This document shows, one piece after another, positions 25,874-34,491 of a stretch of 64,000 nt of DNA. Made by a program: the position numbers and the translations under genes. How positions within the stretch are numbered: the stretch's first letter is position 1; the number at the start of each line of letters is the position of its first letter. This stretch comes from Roseomonas sp. (lineage in GTDB: Bacteria > Pseudomonadota > Alphaproteobacteria > Acetobacterales > Acetobacteraceae), in assembly GCA_020249435.1 (NCBI GenBank), contig JADCFQ010000020.1:84522-148521 (forward strand), in the 5' to 3' direction. The notes beneath the pieces were generated by a model. The model saw only the letters and a program-made list of their open reading frames with translations. It did not search any database and was not told where the DNA came from.

Positions 25874-27907
25874 CTAAGGCGCGCCGATCTGGCGCAGCAC
25901 CATGGCCTCGGTCAGCACTTCGGGCAGGATCACGGCCTCGCCCCCGCCCGGTGGCCAGAACAGGTAAAGCGGCACGCCTTCCCGGCCATGGGCGCGGAGC
26001 AAGGCGGTGATGGCGGGATCACCCCGCGTCCAATCAGCCTTCAGATAGACAATGCCGCGCGCAGCCATGGCCGCCTGCACGGCATCGCGCCTGAGTGCGA
26101 TGCGCTCATTCACCTGACAGGTGATGCACCAGGCGGCGGTGACATTGAGGAACACGCCCTTGCCTTCAGCCCGCAGCGCCTCCACCCGCGCGGGGTTCCA
26201 GCTTTCGGCGGTCTCGGTGGCGGCGGGGGCAGGAGGCGCGGCCGTCAAGCCAAAGGGCAGCGCCAGCAGCAGGGCCAGCGCGGCGAAAACCGGGCCAAAC
26301 CCTGCCCGGCCATGGCGCTGCGCCCGGCCAAGCATCCAGGCGCCAAGCGCCAGACCTAGCCCACCCGCCAGGGCCAATGCCACGCCAAGCAAGCCGCTTT
26401 GCGCCCAAAGCACCCAAACCAGCCAAAGTGCGGCGCCATACATTGGCCAGGCCATGATGCGGCGAAGCCTTTCCATCCAGGGGCCGGGCCGGGGCAGTTT
26501 GCTGGCCAAGCCCGGCGCCAGGGCCAGGATCAGCGTCGGTGCCGCCAGCCCAAGGCCGAGGGCTGCGAATACTGCAAGCGTCGCCGGTGCGGGCATGACC
26601 AAGGCCGCGCCAATCGCCGCCGCCATGAAGGGCGCGGTGCAGGGGCTCGCCACCAGCACGGCCAAAGCCCCGGTCGCGAAACTGCCCAAAAACCCACCGC
26701 GCGCGGCAAGATGCCCGCCCGCGCCAATCGCCCCCCCCAGCGCGAAAACACCCGACAAATTCAGCCCGACCGCCAGCATCAGCCAGGCAATCGCCAGCAC
26801 AAAAACCGGCGAGGTGAATTGAAACCCCCAGCCCAGCGCCATGCCCGCGCCGCGCAGCGCCAGCAAAAGCCCGGCAAGCACCGTGAAGCTCACCACCGCG
26901 CCGGCGGTATAGGCGGCGGCTTCCAGCCGCACCGCGCCGCGCGCCGCGCCGCCCAGCCGCGCCAGGGCCATGGCCTTCATGGCGAGCACGGGAAAGACGC
27001 AGGGCATCAGGTTCAGGATAACCCCGCCGATCAGCGCAAAAATCAGCGCCTGCCATAGCGGCAGAAAAGCCGCGCCCGGCAACAGGGGTGTTGCGATCTC
27101 ATAGCCAAGCCGCCGTCCGCCCTGGTCCGTCAGCAGCAAAACGCCTTCCAGCGTGGCGAGGTTTTCGGGTCGCTCAGCCCGCTTCAGCGTCAATTCCAGC
27201 CAATCCGGCCCCTGGGTCAGGCTTTGTGGCGCGGGGTGATCCAACAGCCCGCCTTGGCCTGGGATGAATAGCGCGTCCTTGAGGCTCTCCCGCCCAAGCC
27301 CCGGGCCGGTCAACCGCAGCCGCAAGGCATCGCCCTGGTTCGTGGCGCGCGCCTGCCAGGGTGACGGGCGCGGCAGAGCAGCGGCGGCGGCGGCGAAAAG
27401 CGGCACCAGAGCGGGGTTTGGTTGCGCTTCAGCCGCCACCGGCAGATCAAGGCGGAAGCTGCCTTCTTCCGGGATGCAGACATCATCGCAGACAAGCCAG
27501 GTCGCTTGCGCCAAGACGCTGAAAACCTCACCAACCCGCAGCCCCGCCGGCGGGGTGATGCGGATCGGCAGCACCACTTCCCCGTAATAGCCGAAGCTCA
27601 TCAGCGGGCCAAAGGGGATTGCCTGCGGGATGGGCCAGGCGATGGGGCTGGCCTCGCTGCCTTCTGGCAGGGTCAAGGAGATTTCCGTGGGCGCGCCGGC
27701 ATCCCCGGCATGGCGCCAATAGCTATGCCAGCGCGGTGCAAGGCGGATGCGCAGCCCAAGCTGAAACGCCTGCCCCGGCGCAATGGCCAAATGATCCGCC
27801 ACCAGCGTGACGCGCGCCCGCGGGCTTTCCTGCGCGGCAGATTCCAGCGCCCGCGCCGGCAGCCAGGGCAGGATCAGCAAGGCGACAAGGGCGGCGATGA
27901 AGCGCAT
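25874..27907 (-). CDS. DsbD/ScsB-type protein-disulfide reductase
   Basis: Carries electrons from cytoplasmic thioredoxin across the inner membrane to periplasmic thiols. 677 residues: signal peptide to about residue 20, periplasmic DsbD-alpha-like domain with the cysteine pair C140-DDV-C144, eight-helix membrane domain of the CcdA/DsbD type (about 285-560) containing NLMPCVFPVLAMKA and ASPCTAPFMAAAIG with the two membrane cysteines, and a C-terminal thioredoxin domain with AAWCITCQVN (Cys594, Cys597). All six redox cysteines are present. It is longer than E. coli DsbD (565) mainly in the N-terminal region, as in ScsB proteins. It is divergent from a small Cys-rich exported protein. Confidence 0.93.
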   Translation of the reverse strand: MRFIAALVALLILPWLPARALESAAQESPRARVTLVADHLAIAPGQAFQLGLRIRLAPRWHSYWRHAGDAGAPTEISLTLPEGSEASPIAWPIPQAIPFGPLMSFGYYGEVVLPIRITPPAGLRVGEVFSVLAQATWLVCDDVCIPEEGSFRLDLPVAAEAQPNPALVPLFAAAAAALPRPSPWQARATNQGDALRLRLTGPGLGRESLKDALFIPGQGGLLDHPAPQSLTQGPDWLELTLKRAERPENLATLEGVLLLTDQGGRRLGYEIATPLLPGAAFLPLWQALIFALIGGVILNLMPCVFPVLAMKAMALARLGGAARGAVRLEAAAYTAGAVVSFTVLAGLLLALRGAGMALGWGFQFTSPVFVLAIAWLMLAVGLNLSGVFALGGAIGAGGHLAARGGFLGSFATGALAVLVASPCTAPFMAAAIGAALVMPAPATLAVFAALGLGLAAPTLILALAPGLASKLPRPGPWMERLRRIMAWPMYGAALWLVWVLWAQSGLLGVALALAGGLGLALGAWMLGRAQRHGRAGFGPVFAALALLLALPFGLTAAPPAPAATETAESWNPARVEALRAEGKGVFLNVTAAWCITCQVNERIALRRDAVQAAMAARGIVYLKADWTRGDPAITALLRAHGREGVPLYLFWPPGGGEAVILPEVLTEAMVLRQIGAP

Positions 27908-28007
27908 GGCCCATAAAGGGGCGCGAAAGGGGCTTTGTGCAAGCCCGCAAATGAGAATAGGCTCGGCGCGTTAGGTATTGGTTAATCTTTACCGGTGAGG
28001 CTGCATC

Positions 28008-28352
28008 ATGCGCAAAATCCTTTTCGCCGCCTTTCTGCTGCTCTCCTGGCCCCTTGCGGCGCAGGAACCGCCGCAATGCGTTGAAGCGCGCGAAGGGCAA
28101 TTGGCCTGCATGGCCGGCAAGCAATGCGTCTGCCGCTTTATCCCCGGCGGCAGCATGACCGGGCGGCCGGACCGCTTCGCCTGGGATTGCGGCATTAATC
28201 GCCCGAATTGCCCGCCCGATCCGAACATCGTGCAGCAGCCGGGCTATGCGCCGCCGATTGGCGGGGTGTGGGTAAATCCGCCGAATTTTACGCCGGGTCC
28301 TGGTCCAGGCCCAGGCCCGATGCCGCCGCGCCCAGGCCCAGGGCCGCGCTGA
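28008..28352 (+). CDS. Small exported Cys- and Pro-rich protein
   Basis: Unrecognised 114-residue protein. It has a signal peptide of about 19 residues (MRKILFAAFLLLSWPLAAQ) and a mature part with six cysteines (PQCVE, LACMAGKQCVCRF, WDCGIN, PNCPP), then a tail of alternating Gly-Pro repeats (PGPGPGPGPMPPRPGPGPR). Disulfides and an extended C-terminal tail in the periplasm or outside are likely. It is divergent from the DsbD-like reductase (100-base gap), and that protein could be what keeps its cysteines in order; this is inference from position. Start supported by a GGTGAGG site. Confidence 0.65.
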   Translation: MRKILFAAFLLLSWPLAAQEPPQCVEAREGQLACMAGKQCVCRFIPGGSMTGRPDRFAWDCGINRPNCPPDPNIVQQPGYAPPIGGVWVNPPNFTPGPGPGPGPMPPRPGPGPR

Positions 28353-28422
28353 CATAAGCACCGCTTGATTGCGCGAAGCTGGCGCGTCACATGGGGGCGA
28401 TCCTTGTCGCATTGCCCCGCCC

Positions 28423-30885
28423 ATGCTCCCTGAATTGCCTGTCTCTGAAGCGCTGCCGGCGCTGCGCGCTGCGCTAAGTGCTGCGTCCAACGCCGTGCTG
28501 ATCGCACCCCCCGGCGCGGGCAAGACCACCATTGTGCCCTTGGCGCTGATGGAAGAAGCCTGGGCTGCTGAAGGGCGTATCCTTGTGCTGGAACCACGCC
28601 GCGTTGCCGCCCGCGCCGCCGCGCGCCGCATGGCGTCCTTGATCGGCGAAGACCAGCCCGGCGGCACCATCGGGCTTGCCACGCGGCTTGATCGGCAATT
28701 TTCCGACCGCACGCGGGTTGAGGTGGTCACCGAAGGCCTGCTGGTGCGCCGCCTGCAAAGCGATCCCGGGCTTGAAGGTGTCTCAGCAATTCTTTTCGAC
28801 GAAGCGCATGAACGCAATCTGGATACTGATTTGGCGCTGGCCTTGGCGCTTGATCTGCAAAGGGCGCTCCGCCCCGAATTGCGCCTATTGGCCATGTCCG
28901 CGACCTTGGATGGCGCGAGCTTCGCTGGGCTGATGGCGGAAGGCGGCACGCCCGCGCCGGTGATTGAAAGCCTGGGCCGCGCTTATCCTGTCGAAATCCG
29001 CCATCGCGCGCGGGATTTGCGCGACCCGCGCGACCTGCCCGAAGCCATGGCGAGTGCGATTCGTGAGGCTCTGACCTCCCACCCCGGTGATGTGCTGGCC
29101 TTCCTGCCGGGCTGGGGGGAAATCCGCCGTACCGCCGAAAGGCTGGGCGGTGTCGGCGCGCTGGTGCTGCCCTTGCATGGCGAATTGCCGCCGGCTGAAC
29201 AGGATTTGGCAATGAACCCCGCACCTGATGGGCAGCGCAAGGTGGTGCTGGCGACTTCAATCGCGGAGACTTCGCTGACCGTGCCAGGTGTGCGCATTGT
29301 GGTGGATGGCGGCTATCGCCGCGCGCCGCGACTTGATGCCGCAAGCGGGCTATCGCGCCTGGTCACGCTTCGCATCGGCAAGGCAGCCGCCGAACAGCGC
29401 GCGGGCCGTGCGGGGCGCACCGCGCCAGGGGTCGCGATCCGGCTCTGGACGGAAGCTTTGCATCGCGGCCTGCCGCAGGCGGATCGGCCCGAGATTTTGG
29501 AAGCGGAACTATCTGGCCTTGCCTTGGATTGCGCGGCCTGGGGGGCGGAACCGGGTGCGCTCGCTTTTCTGGATGCGCCGCCGGGCGGGACAATGGCCGC
29601 CGCACGCAGCCTGCTCCGCGATTTGGATGCGCTGGATGACGAAGGGCGCATCACGGAGACAGGCCGGCGCATGGCGCGGATGGGCACGCATCCCAGGCTC
29701 GCGCGCATGATGCTGGCGGCGGAGGGCAATGCGGAAAAGGCACTCGCCGCTGAACTCGCAGCCCTTTTGGAAGAACGCGATCCCCTGCGCGGGCGGGAAG
29801 CGCCGGCGGATATCGGCTTGCGCCTTGATCTGCTGGCGGGCGGAGATCACGCGGCGGCGGATCGCGGCGCGGTGCAGCGCATTCGCCGTGCCGCCAGCCT
29901 GCATCGGCGTCGGCTTGGCATTGGCAATGGCGTGGCTGCCGATGGCGATGCCGGCGCCTTGCTGGCGGCGGGTTTCCCGGATCGCATCGCGGCCAAGCGC
30001 GGTGCGATGGATGGCGCCTTTCGCTTAGCGTCAGGTCAGGGGGCGCGCATCACCGGCATTGATCCGCTCGCCAAGGCGCCTTTGCTTGCCGTGGCCGATT
30101 TGGAAATCGCAGGGACCGAAGCGCGCATCCGCATGGCCGCACCCATTGAACGCGCCGTGCTGGAGGCCCGCTTCCCCGAAAGGCTGCATCGCGAGGAAGG
30201 GGCAGCTTTTGATGCTCGGACCGGCGCGGTGCTGGCGCGGCGGCGGCTCCGTTTCGGCCCGCTGGTTTTGGAAGAAGCGCCGCTGCCGCAGGCGGACCCG
30301 GCGGCGATGGCGGCGGCCCTTGCCGAAGCCGTCGCGGGGCGCGGCTTGCGCGATCTGCCCTGGAGCGACGCAGCGCGGCAAACCCGCGCGCGGATCGGCT
30401 GGATGCGGCCGGTGGAAGGCGAAGCCTGGCCTGATCTTTCTGACGAAGTATTGATCGCCTCAGCGCCTGAATGGCTGGCGCCGCATCTCTCGGGCCTCAC
30501 GCGTTTGCAGGAATTGGCGGGGCTTGATCTTGCCCAGGTGCTGCTGAGCCTTTTGCCCTGGGAAGCGCGCCGGACGCTGGACCAAGCCCTGCCCGCAAGG
30601 CTCGCGCTGCCTGGCGGGCGGAGTGCGGCGATTGATTACGCGCGTGATGTGCCAACACTTGAAGCCCGCGCGCAGCATTTATTCGGTCTGCCGGGCTTGC
30701 CCTTGCTCGCTGGTGGACGTGTGCCTTTGCAGGTGGCGTTGCTCTCACCGGCCGGGCGGCCCATTGCCATTACAGGCGATCTGGCGGCGTTTTGGGCGGG
30801 AAGCTGGGCGGAGGTGCGCCGCGAAATGCGCGGGCGCTACCCAAGACATGCCTGGCCGGAAAACCCCGCCGCGCAGCAAGGTTGA
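28423..30885 (+). CDS. hrpB: ATP-dependent helicase HrpB
   Basis: DEAH-box RNA helicase-like protein, 820 residues from ATG 28423 (MLPELPVSEAL), which starts right where HrpB proteins normally do. Motif I APPGAGKT at 28-35, LEPRRVAARAAARRMA, DEAHERN from residue 126, SATLDGA, TSIAETSLTVPGVRIVVDGG and QRAGRAGRTAPG are all visible, followed by the HrpB-specific C-terminal region ending GRYPRHAWPENPAAQ, a typical HrpB end (KYPKHxWPDDP). Function in the cell is not well established for the family. The gap to the protease gene is 34 bases. Confidence 0.95.
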   Translation: MLPELPVSEALPALRAALSAASNAVLIAPPGAGKTTIVPLALMEEAWAAEGRILVLEPRRVAARAAARRMASLIGEDQPGGTIGLATRLDRQFSDRTRVEVVTEGLLVRRLQSDPGLEGVSAILFDEAHERNLDTDLALALALDLQRALRPELRLLAMSATLDGASFAGLMAEGGTPAPVIESLGRAYPVEIRHRARDLRDPRDLPEAMASAIREALTSHPGDVLAFLPGWGEIRRTAERLGGVGALVLPLHGELPPAEQDLAMNPAPDGQRKVVLATSIAETSLTVPGVRIVVDGGYRRAPRLDAASGLSRLVTLRIGKAAAEQRAGRAGRTAPGVAIRLWTEALHRGLPQADRPEILEAELSGLALDCAAWGAEPGALAFLDAPPGGTMAAARSLLRDLDALDDEGRITETGRRMARMGTHPRLARMMLAAEGNAEKALAAELAALLEERDPLRGREAPADIGLRLDLLAGGDHAAADRGAVQRIRRAASLHRRRLGIGNGVAADGDAGALLAAGFPDRIAAKRGAMDGAFRLASGQGARITGIDPLAKAPLLAVADLEIAGTEARIRMAAPIERAVLEARFPERLHREEGAAFDARTGAVLARRRLRFGPLVLEEAPLPQADPAAMAAALAEAVAGRGLRDLPWSDAARQTRARIGWMRPVEGEAWPDLSDEVLIASAPEWLAPHLSGLTRLQELAGLDLAQVLLSLLPWEARRTLDQALPARLALPGGRSAAIDYARDVPTLEARAQHLFGLPGLPLLAGGRVPLQVALLSPAGRPIAITGDLAAFWAGSWAEVRREMRGRYPRHAWPENPAAQQG

Positions 30886-30919
30886 AGCGCAGGCCGAAGC
30901 GGCGCATTTATGCGGCAAC

Positions 30920-31978
30920 ATGACCATGCCTGAACCCAAGCTTTCGCGCCGCGCCGCGCTTCTTCTGCCTGCCGCCCTTGGCGCCTGTGGCCCTGCCATT
31001 GCGCAGCGCGGCCTGCCGGATTTTGCCGATCTCGCGCAAAGCGTGATCCCGGCAGTGGTGAGCATTCAAGTGACGACGCGCGATGGCGTGCCGCCCGAAT
31101 GGCGCAACCAGCCGCGGGAGCGCAACCAGCGCGAACCTTCCCGACGCCGGGGGCCGATCATTCAGGGCGCCGGGTCCGGTTTTATCATTGAACCTTCGGG
31201 CATTATCGTGACCAACGCGCATGTGCTTGGCGAAGCCGCGAATGTGCTGGTTGGGTTGCATGATGGGTCGGAATATCCGGCAACCATTATCGGCATTGAT
31301 GAATTGACCGATATCGCCTTGCTCAAGATCGAACCACAAAGGCCGCTATCGGCGGTATCGCTTGGCCATTCGCGCCAGATGCGCGTGGGGCAATGGGTGT
31401 TGACGGCGGGCAATCCCTTCGGGCTTGGCGGGTCGGTCACCTCTGGCATCATCTCAGCCATTGGGCGCGATATTCGCCTGGGCCCCTTTGATGATTTCAT
31501 CCAGACCGATGCGCCGATCAATCCGGGCAATTCCGGCGGGCCGCTGTTCAATATGGCCGGTGAGGTGATTGGCATCACAACCCTGATCTTCTCCCCAAGC
31601 GGTGCCTCGGCCGGGATCGGCTTTGCCGTGCCATCCGATCTGGCGCGCCCGGTGATTGAGCAATTGCTGCGCGGTGGGCGGGTTGAACGCGGCTGGCTTG
31701 GCGTGTCCGTAGGTGATGTGGAAGCGGCACCAGGCCGCCCGCCGCGCGGTGGCGCGCAGGTGCTGGGTGTGGAACGCGGCAGCCCCGCGGCGCGATCCGG
31801 GCTGCGGCAGGGCGATGTCATCACATCCGTGGATGGGGCGCGCATCACCAATAATCGCGATCTGGTGCGCGGCATTTCCGCTATTCCGCCGGGGCAGAAT
31901 GTGAAGCTTTCCCTCCTCAGGGAAGGGCGCGTCATGGAGATCACCGTCCAGGTCGGGCGTCGGCCAGGGCCTGGTTGA
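30920..31978 (+). CDS. Deg/HtrA-type serine protease with one PDZ domain, possible lipoprotein
   Basis: Envelope quality-control protease, 352 residues from ATG 30920. Trypsin-like domain with the full triad: His101 (VTNAHVLG), Asp131 (LTDIALLK), Ser205 (GNSGGPLF). One PDZ domain (about 255-345) has the carboxylate loop GWLGVSV. The N-terminus SRRAALLLPAALGAC has twin arginines and a lipobox-like LGAC ending at Cys23, so the protein may be Tat-exported and lipid-anchored, unlike soluble DegP. The following genes are an OmpR regulator and a histidine kinase, suggesting an envelope-stress unit. The long frame upstream of 30920 lies inside hrpB in another frame and is not coding. Confidence 0.92.
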   Translation: MTMPEPKLSRRAALLLPAALGACGPAIAQRGLPDFADLAQSVIPAVVSIQVTTRDGVPPEWRNQPRERNQREPSRRRGPIIQGAGSGFIIEPSGIIVTNAHVLGEAANVLVGLHDGSEYPATIIGIDELTDIALLKIEPQRPLSAVSLGHSRQMRVGQWVLTAGNPFGLGGSVTSGIISAIGRDIRLGPFDDFIQTDAPINPGNSGGPLFNMAGEVIGITTLIFSPSGASAGIGFAVPSDLARPVIEQLLRGGRVERGWLGVSVGDVEAAPGRPPRGGAQVLGVERGSPAARSGLRQGDVITSVDGARITNNRDLVRGISAIPPGQNVKLSLLREGRVMEITVQVGRRPGPG

Positions 31979-32059
31979 GGTTCCATTTTGAGTATTTCAA
32001 GGAAGCGGCGTAGCCTTGGCCCGCCGGGGAATCGCTGCTGTTTCTGGAGTTAGCCTGTC

Positions 32060-32740
32060 ATGCAAATCCTGCTGGTTGAGGATGATGCCGAGGTCGCGCG
32101 CTTTGTCAAAAAGGGCCTGCAAGAGGCCGGCCATATTGTCGAACATGTCGCCAATGGGCGCGATGGGCTTTTTATGGCTGCGTCGGAGCCTTTTGATCTG
32201 CTGATTCTGGACCGCATGTTGCCAGGCGGCGTTGATGGCTTGCGCATTGTCGAGACGCTGCGCAGCCAGGGCAACAAGACACCCGTTCTGTTCCTGACCG
32301 CGCTTGGCGCCGTGGATGAACGCGTGAAGGGCCTCAAGGCCGGCGGCGATGATTATCTGGTCAAGCCCTTTGCCTTCGCGGAACTGCTGGCGCGCATTGA
32401 AGCGCTGGCGCGCCGGCCCGTCATGGAAGTGCCGGCGACCAAATTGACGGTGGCTGATCTTGAGATTGATCTGCTGTCACGCTCGGTCATGCGGGGCGGC
32501 AAAAGGATTGAAGTGCAGCCGCGCGAATTTCGTCTGCTTGAACATTTGATGCGCCATGCGGGCCAGGTGGTCACGCGCACCATGCTGCTTGAGAAGGTGT
32601 GGGATTATCATTTCGATCCGCAGACCAATGTGATTGATGTCCATGTCTCTCGCCTCCGGCAAAAGGTGGATCGCGGCTATGACGTGCCTTTGATCCATAC
32701 CGTGCGCAATGCGGGCTATATGATCCGCGCCGACGCCTGA
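32060..32740 (+). CDS. OmpR/PhoB-family response regulator
   Basis: Two-component regulator, 226 residues. Receiver domain with acidic pocket VEDDAE (Glu7, Asp8, Asp9), phospho-acceptor Asp51 in LLILDRMLPGG, and the conserved Lys in DYLVKPFAFAEL; C-terminal winged helix from about 125 with VQPREFRLLEHLMRHAGQVVTRTMLLEKVW and VHVSRLRQKVD. It is six bases upstream of the cognate kinase gene, so the pair is cotranscribed. It resembles the QseB/CopR/TctD group of OmpR regulators, but the target is unknown; the protease gene upstream is a candidate. Confidence 0.94.
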   Translation: MQILLVEDDAEVARFVKKGLQEAGHIVEHVANGRDGLFMAASEPFDLLILDRMLPGGVDGLRIVETLRSQGNKTPVLFLTALGAVDERVKGLKAGGDDYLVKPFAFAELLARIEALARRPVMEVPATKLTVADLEIDLLSRSVMRGGKRIEVQPREFRLLEHLMRHAGQVVTRTMLLEKVWDYHFDPQTNVIDVHVSRLRQKVDRGYDVPLIHTVRNAGYMIRADA

Positions 32741-32746
32741 GATTGC

Positions 32747-34162
32747 ATGGCCGCGCCAGCTGAAGAAATGGGCGGCTGGCGCGATATTCGCGCCTATCTG
32801 AAAAGTGCCGGCTTTCGCTTCGCGGCATTGTTCGCCGTTCTGTTTCTGGCGGCGATGCTGGGCTTCGCGCTCATGCTCTGGTGGGGCACGGCGGGCACGC
32901 TTTCGCGCCAGATTGATGATGCGATCCGCGCCGATGCCATTGGCTTGCAGGAAGCCTGGCGTGGCGGCGGTGCTTCGGCAGTGAAGGAAGCCATTGGCGA
33001 AAGATTGGCGGTGGATATTGATGACCACGCCATCTATTTGCTGATGGATGGGGCAGGAAATCGCCTGGCCGGCAATCTCGATCGCTGGCCGGGCGCGGCT
33101 GAAGCGCCGGGTTCCTGGTCCGCCGATATGGTGCGTCGCGACGGGGTCGCGGTGCCCGCCCGTGTCTACCATCTGCCGCTGGATCAGAACCATCGCCTAT
33201 TGATCGGGCGCGATGCGACCGATCGTGAAAAGCTGCGCTCCCTTTTGTCTGAGGCGCTGCTCTGGTCCTTCGCGGTGGCGGTTGCCTTTGCGCTTGCTGG
33301 TGCGGCGGCGCTGCGGCGCGCGCTGGCGGATCGGCTGCGCGCAGCTTCCGCCACCGCGGGTGCCATCGCCGCCGGTGATCTTTCCCGCCGTGTGCCGCTT
33401 TCCACGCAGCGCGATGAATTCGATCAATTGGGCGAGAGCATGAATGCCATGCTGGATCGGATTGATCAGCTCATGGTCGGCATCAAGGGTGTTTCCGATT
33501 CCATTGCGCATGATTTGCGCACCCCCATCGCACGCGCGCGCATGCGGCTTGAAAATGCGCTGCTGACCGCCCCCGATGAGGACAGCCTGCGTACCGCGAT
33601 GGAAACCACCGTCGCCGATCTGGATGGCATCAGCCGTGTCTTTCAGGCCCTGCTCCGCATTGCCGAGGCCGAGGCCGGCGCGCGGCGCGCGGCCTTCGCA
33701 GCTTTTGATCTGGCAACGGTGCTGACCGACGCGGCTGAGGTCTATGGCGCGCTTGCCGAAGAACGCGGCCAGCAATTGGAAACATCCTGGCCGCAAACAC
33801 TCACCATGGTGGGTGATCGCGACATGGTCTTGCAGGCCATCGCCAATCTTCTGGACAATGCGGTGAAATTCACCCCCGAAGGTGGCACCATCCGCCTGAG
33901 TGCCAGTGCCCCCGCGCGCGGCAAGCGTGAGATCATTGTGTGCGATGAAGGCCCCGGCTTGGCAGCCGAGGATCGCACCCGCGCCGGTGAGCGCTTTTTC
34001 CGCGCTGACCCATCCCGCGCCTTGCCAGGCTCCGGGCTTGGGCTTTCGCTGGTGAAGGCCGTCGCCGCGCTGCATGGCGGGGAATTGCGCCTGGGGGATG
34101 GCCAGCCCGGCGCCGCTAGGCCAGGGCTGGAAGCGCGGCTGATACTCAATTCCCGCGCATGA
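32747..34162 (+). CDS. Sensor histidine kinase
   Basis: Membrane kinase partner of the regulator just upstream, 471 residues. Two membrane segments (about 24-46 and 170-190) frame a periplasmic sensor of about 120 residues; HAMP follows (about 190-245), then HisKA with SIAHDLRTPIARARMRLE (His255), and the HATPase domain with NLLDNAVKFTPEGG (N box), CDEGPGL (G1) and PGSGLGLSLVKA (G2). The sensor domain has no motif I recognise. Confidence 0.94.
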   Translation: MAAPAEEMGGWRDIRAYLKSAGFRFAALFAVLFLAAMLGFALMLWWGTAGTLSRQIDDAIRADAIGLQEAWRGGGASAVKEAIGERLAVDIDDHAIYLLMDGAGNRLAGNLDRWPGAAEAPGSWSADMVRRDGVAVPARVYHLPLDQNHRLLIGRDATDREKLRSLLSEALLWSFAVAVAFALAGAAALRRALADRLRAASATAGAIAAGDLSRRVPLSTQRDEFDQLGESMNAMLDRIDQLMVGIKGVSDSIAHDLRTPIARARMRLENALLTAPDEDSLRTAMETTVADLDGISRVFQALLRIAEAEAGARRAAFAAFDLATVLTDAAEVYGALAEERGQQLETSWPQTLTMVGDRDMVLQAIANLLDNAVKFTPEGGTIRLSASAPARGKREIIVCDEGPGLAAEDRTRAGERFFRADPSRALPGSGLGLSLVKAVAALHGGELRLGDGQPGAARPGLEARLILNSRA

Positions 34163-34219
34163 CGCGGGCTTCATGCGCCCGACATCGCCCGGCAGGGCGG
34201 GACTGCCTATGAAACGGGC

Positions 34220-34474
34220 ATGCCTTGGGTGCTCGCCCTTCTGGTCTTTCTGCCCGCCGCTGCCTTTGCTCAGCAGGCAACGCCACGGCTGATTTCCGAT
34301 TCGCCCCAATATTGCGCTGAGCTTTCGGGCCGCTTCGCGGCGCTGGAGATTGAGGCGCCAACACATTTGCGCGTTCTGGCCGATGAGGGGCGGCAGCTTT
34401 GCGCTGAAGGGCAAACGCGGAGTGGCATCGCCAAGCTGCGCCGGGCGCTGAAAGAAGCGCAGCGCGGGGAATAG
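34220..34474 (+). CDS. Small exported protein of unknown function
   Basis: 84-residue protein with a signal peptide (MPWVLALLVFLPAAAFAQ) and a short helical mature part with two cysteines (QYCAEL, RQLCAEG) that could pair. It lies 57 bases after the kinase gene on the same strand and 17 bases before the aminotransferase gene, so it may belong to the two-component transcript. I see no strong ribosome site before the ATG. Family unknown. Confidence 0.55.
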   Translation: MPWVLALLVFLPAAAFAQQATPRLISDSPQYCAELSGRFAALEIEAPTHLRVLADEGRQLCAEGQTRSGIAKLRRALKEAQRGE

Positions 34475-34491
34475 GGCCAGCGCTATCCCCC

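Noticed and set aside
28290..28350. Gly-Pro repeat considered as a CRISPR-like or satellite repeat
   Set aside because: It is the coding end of the small exported protein, with short codon-level repeats only.
30623..30919. N-terminal extension of the Deg protease
   Set aside because: Lies inside hrpB in another frame; the signal peptide starts at 30920.
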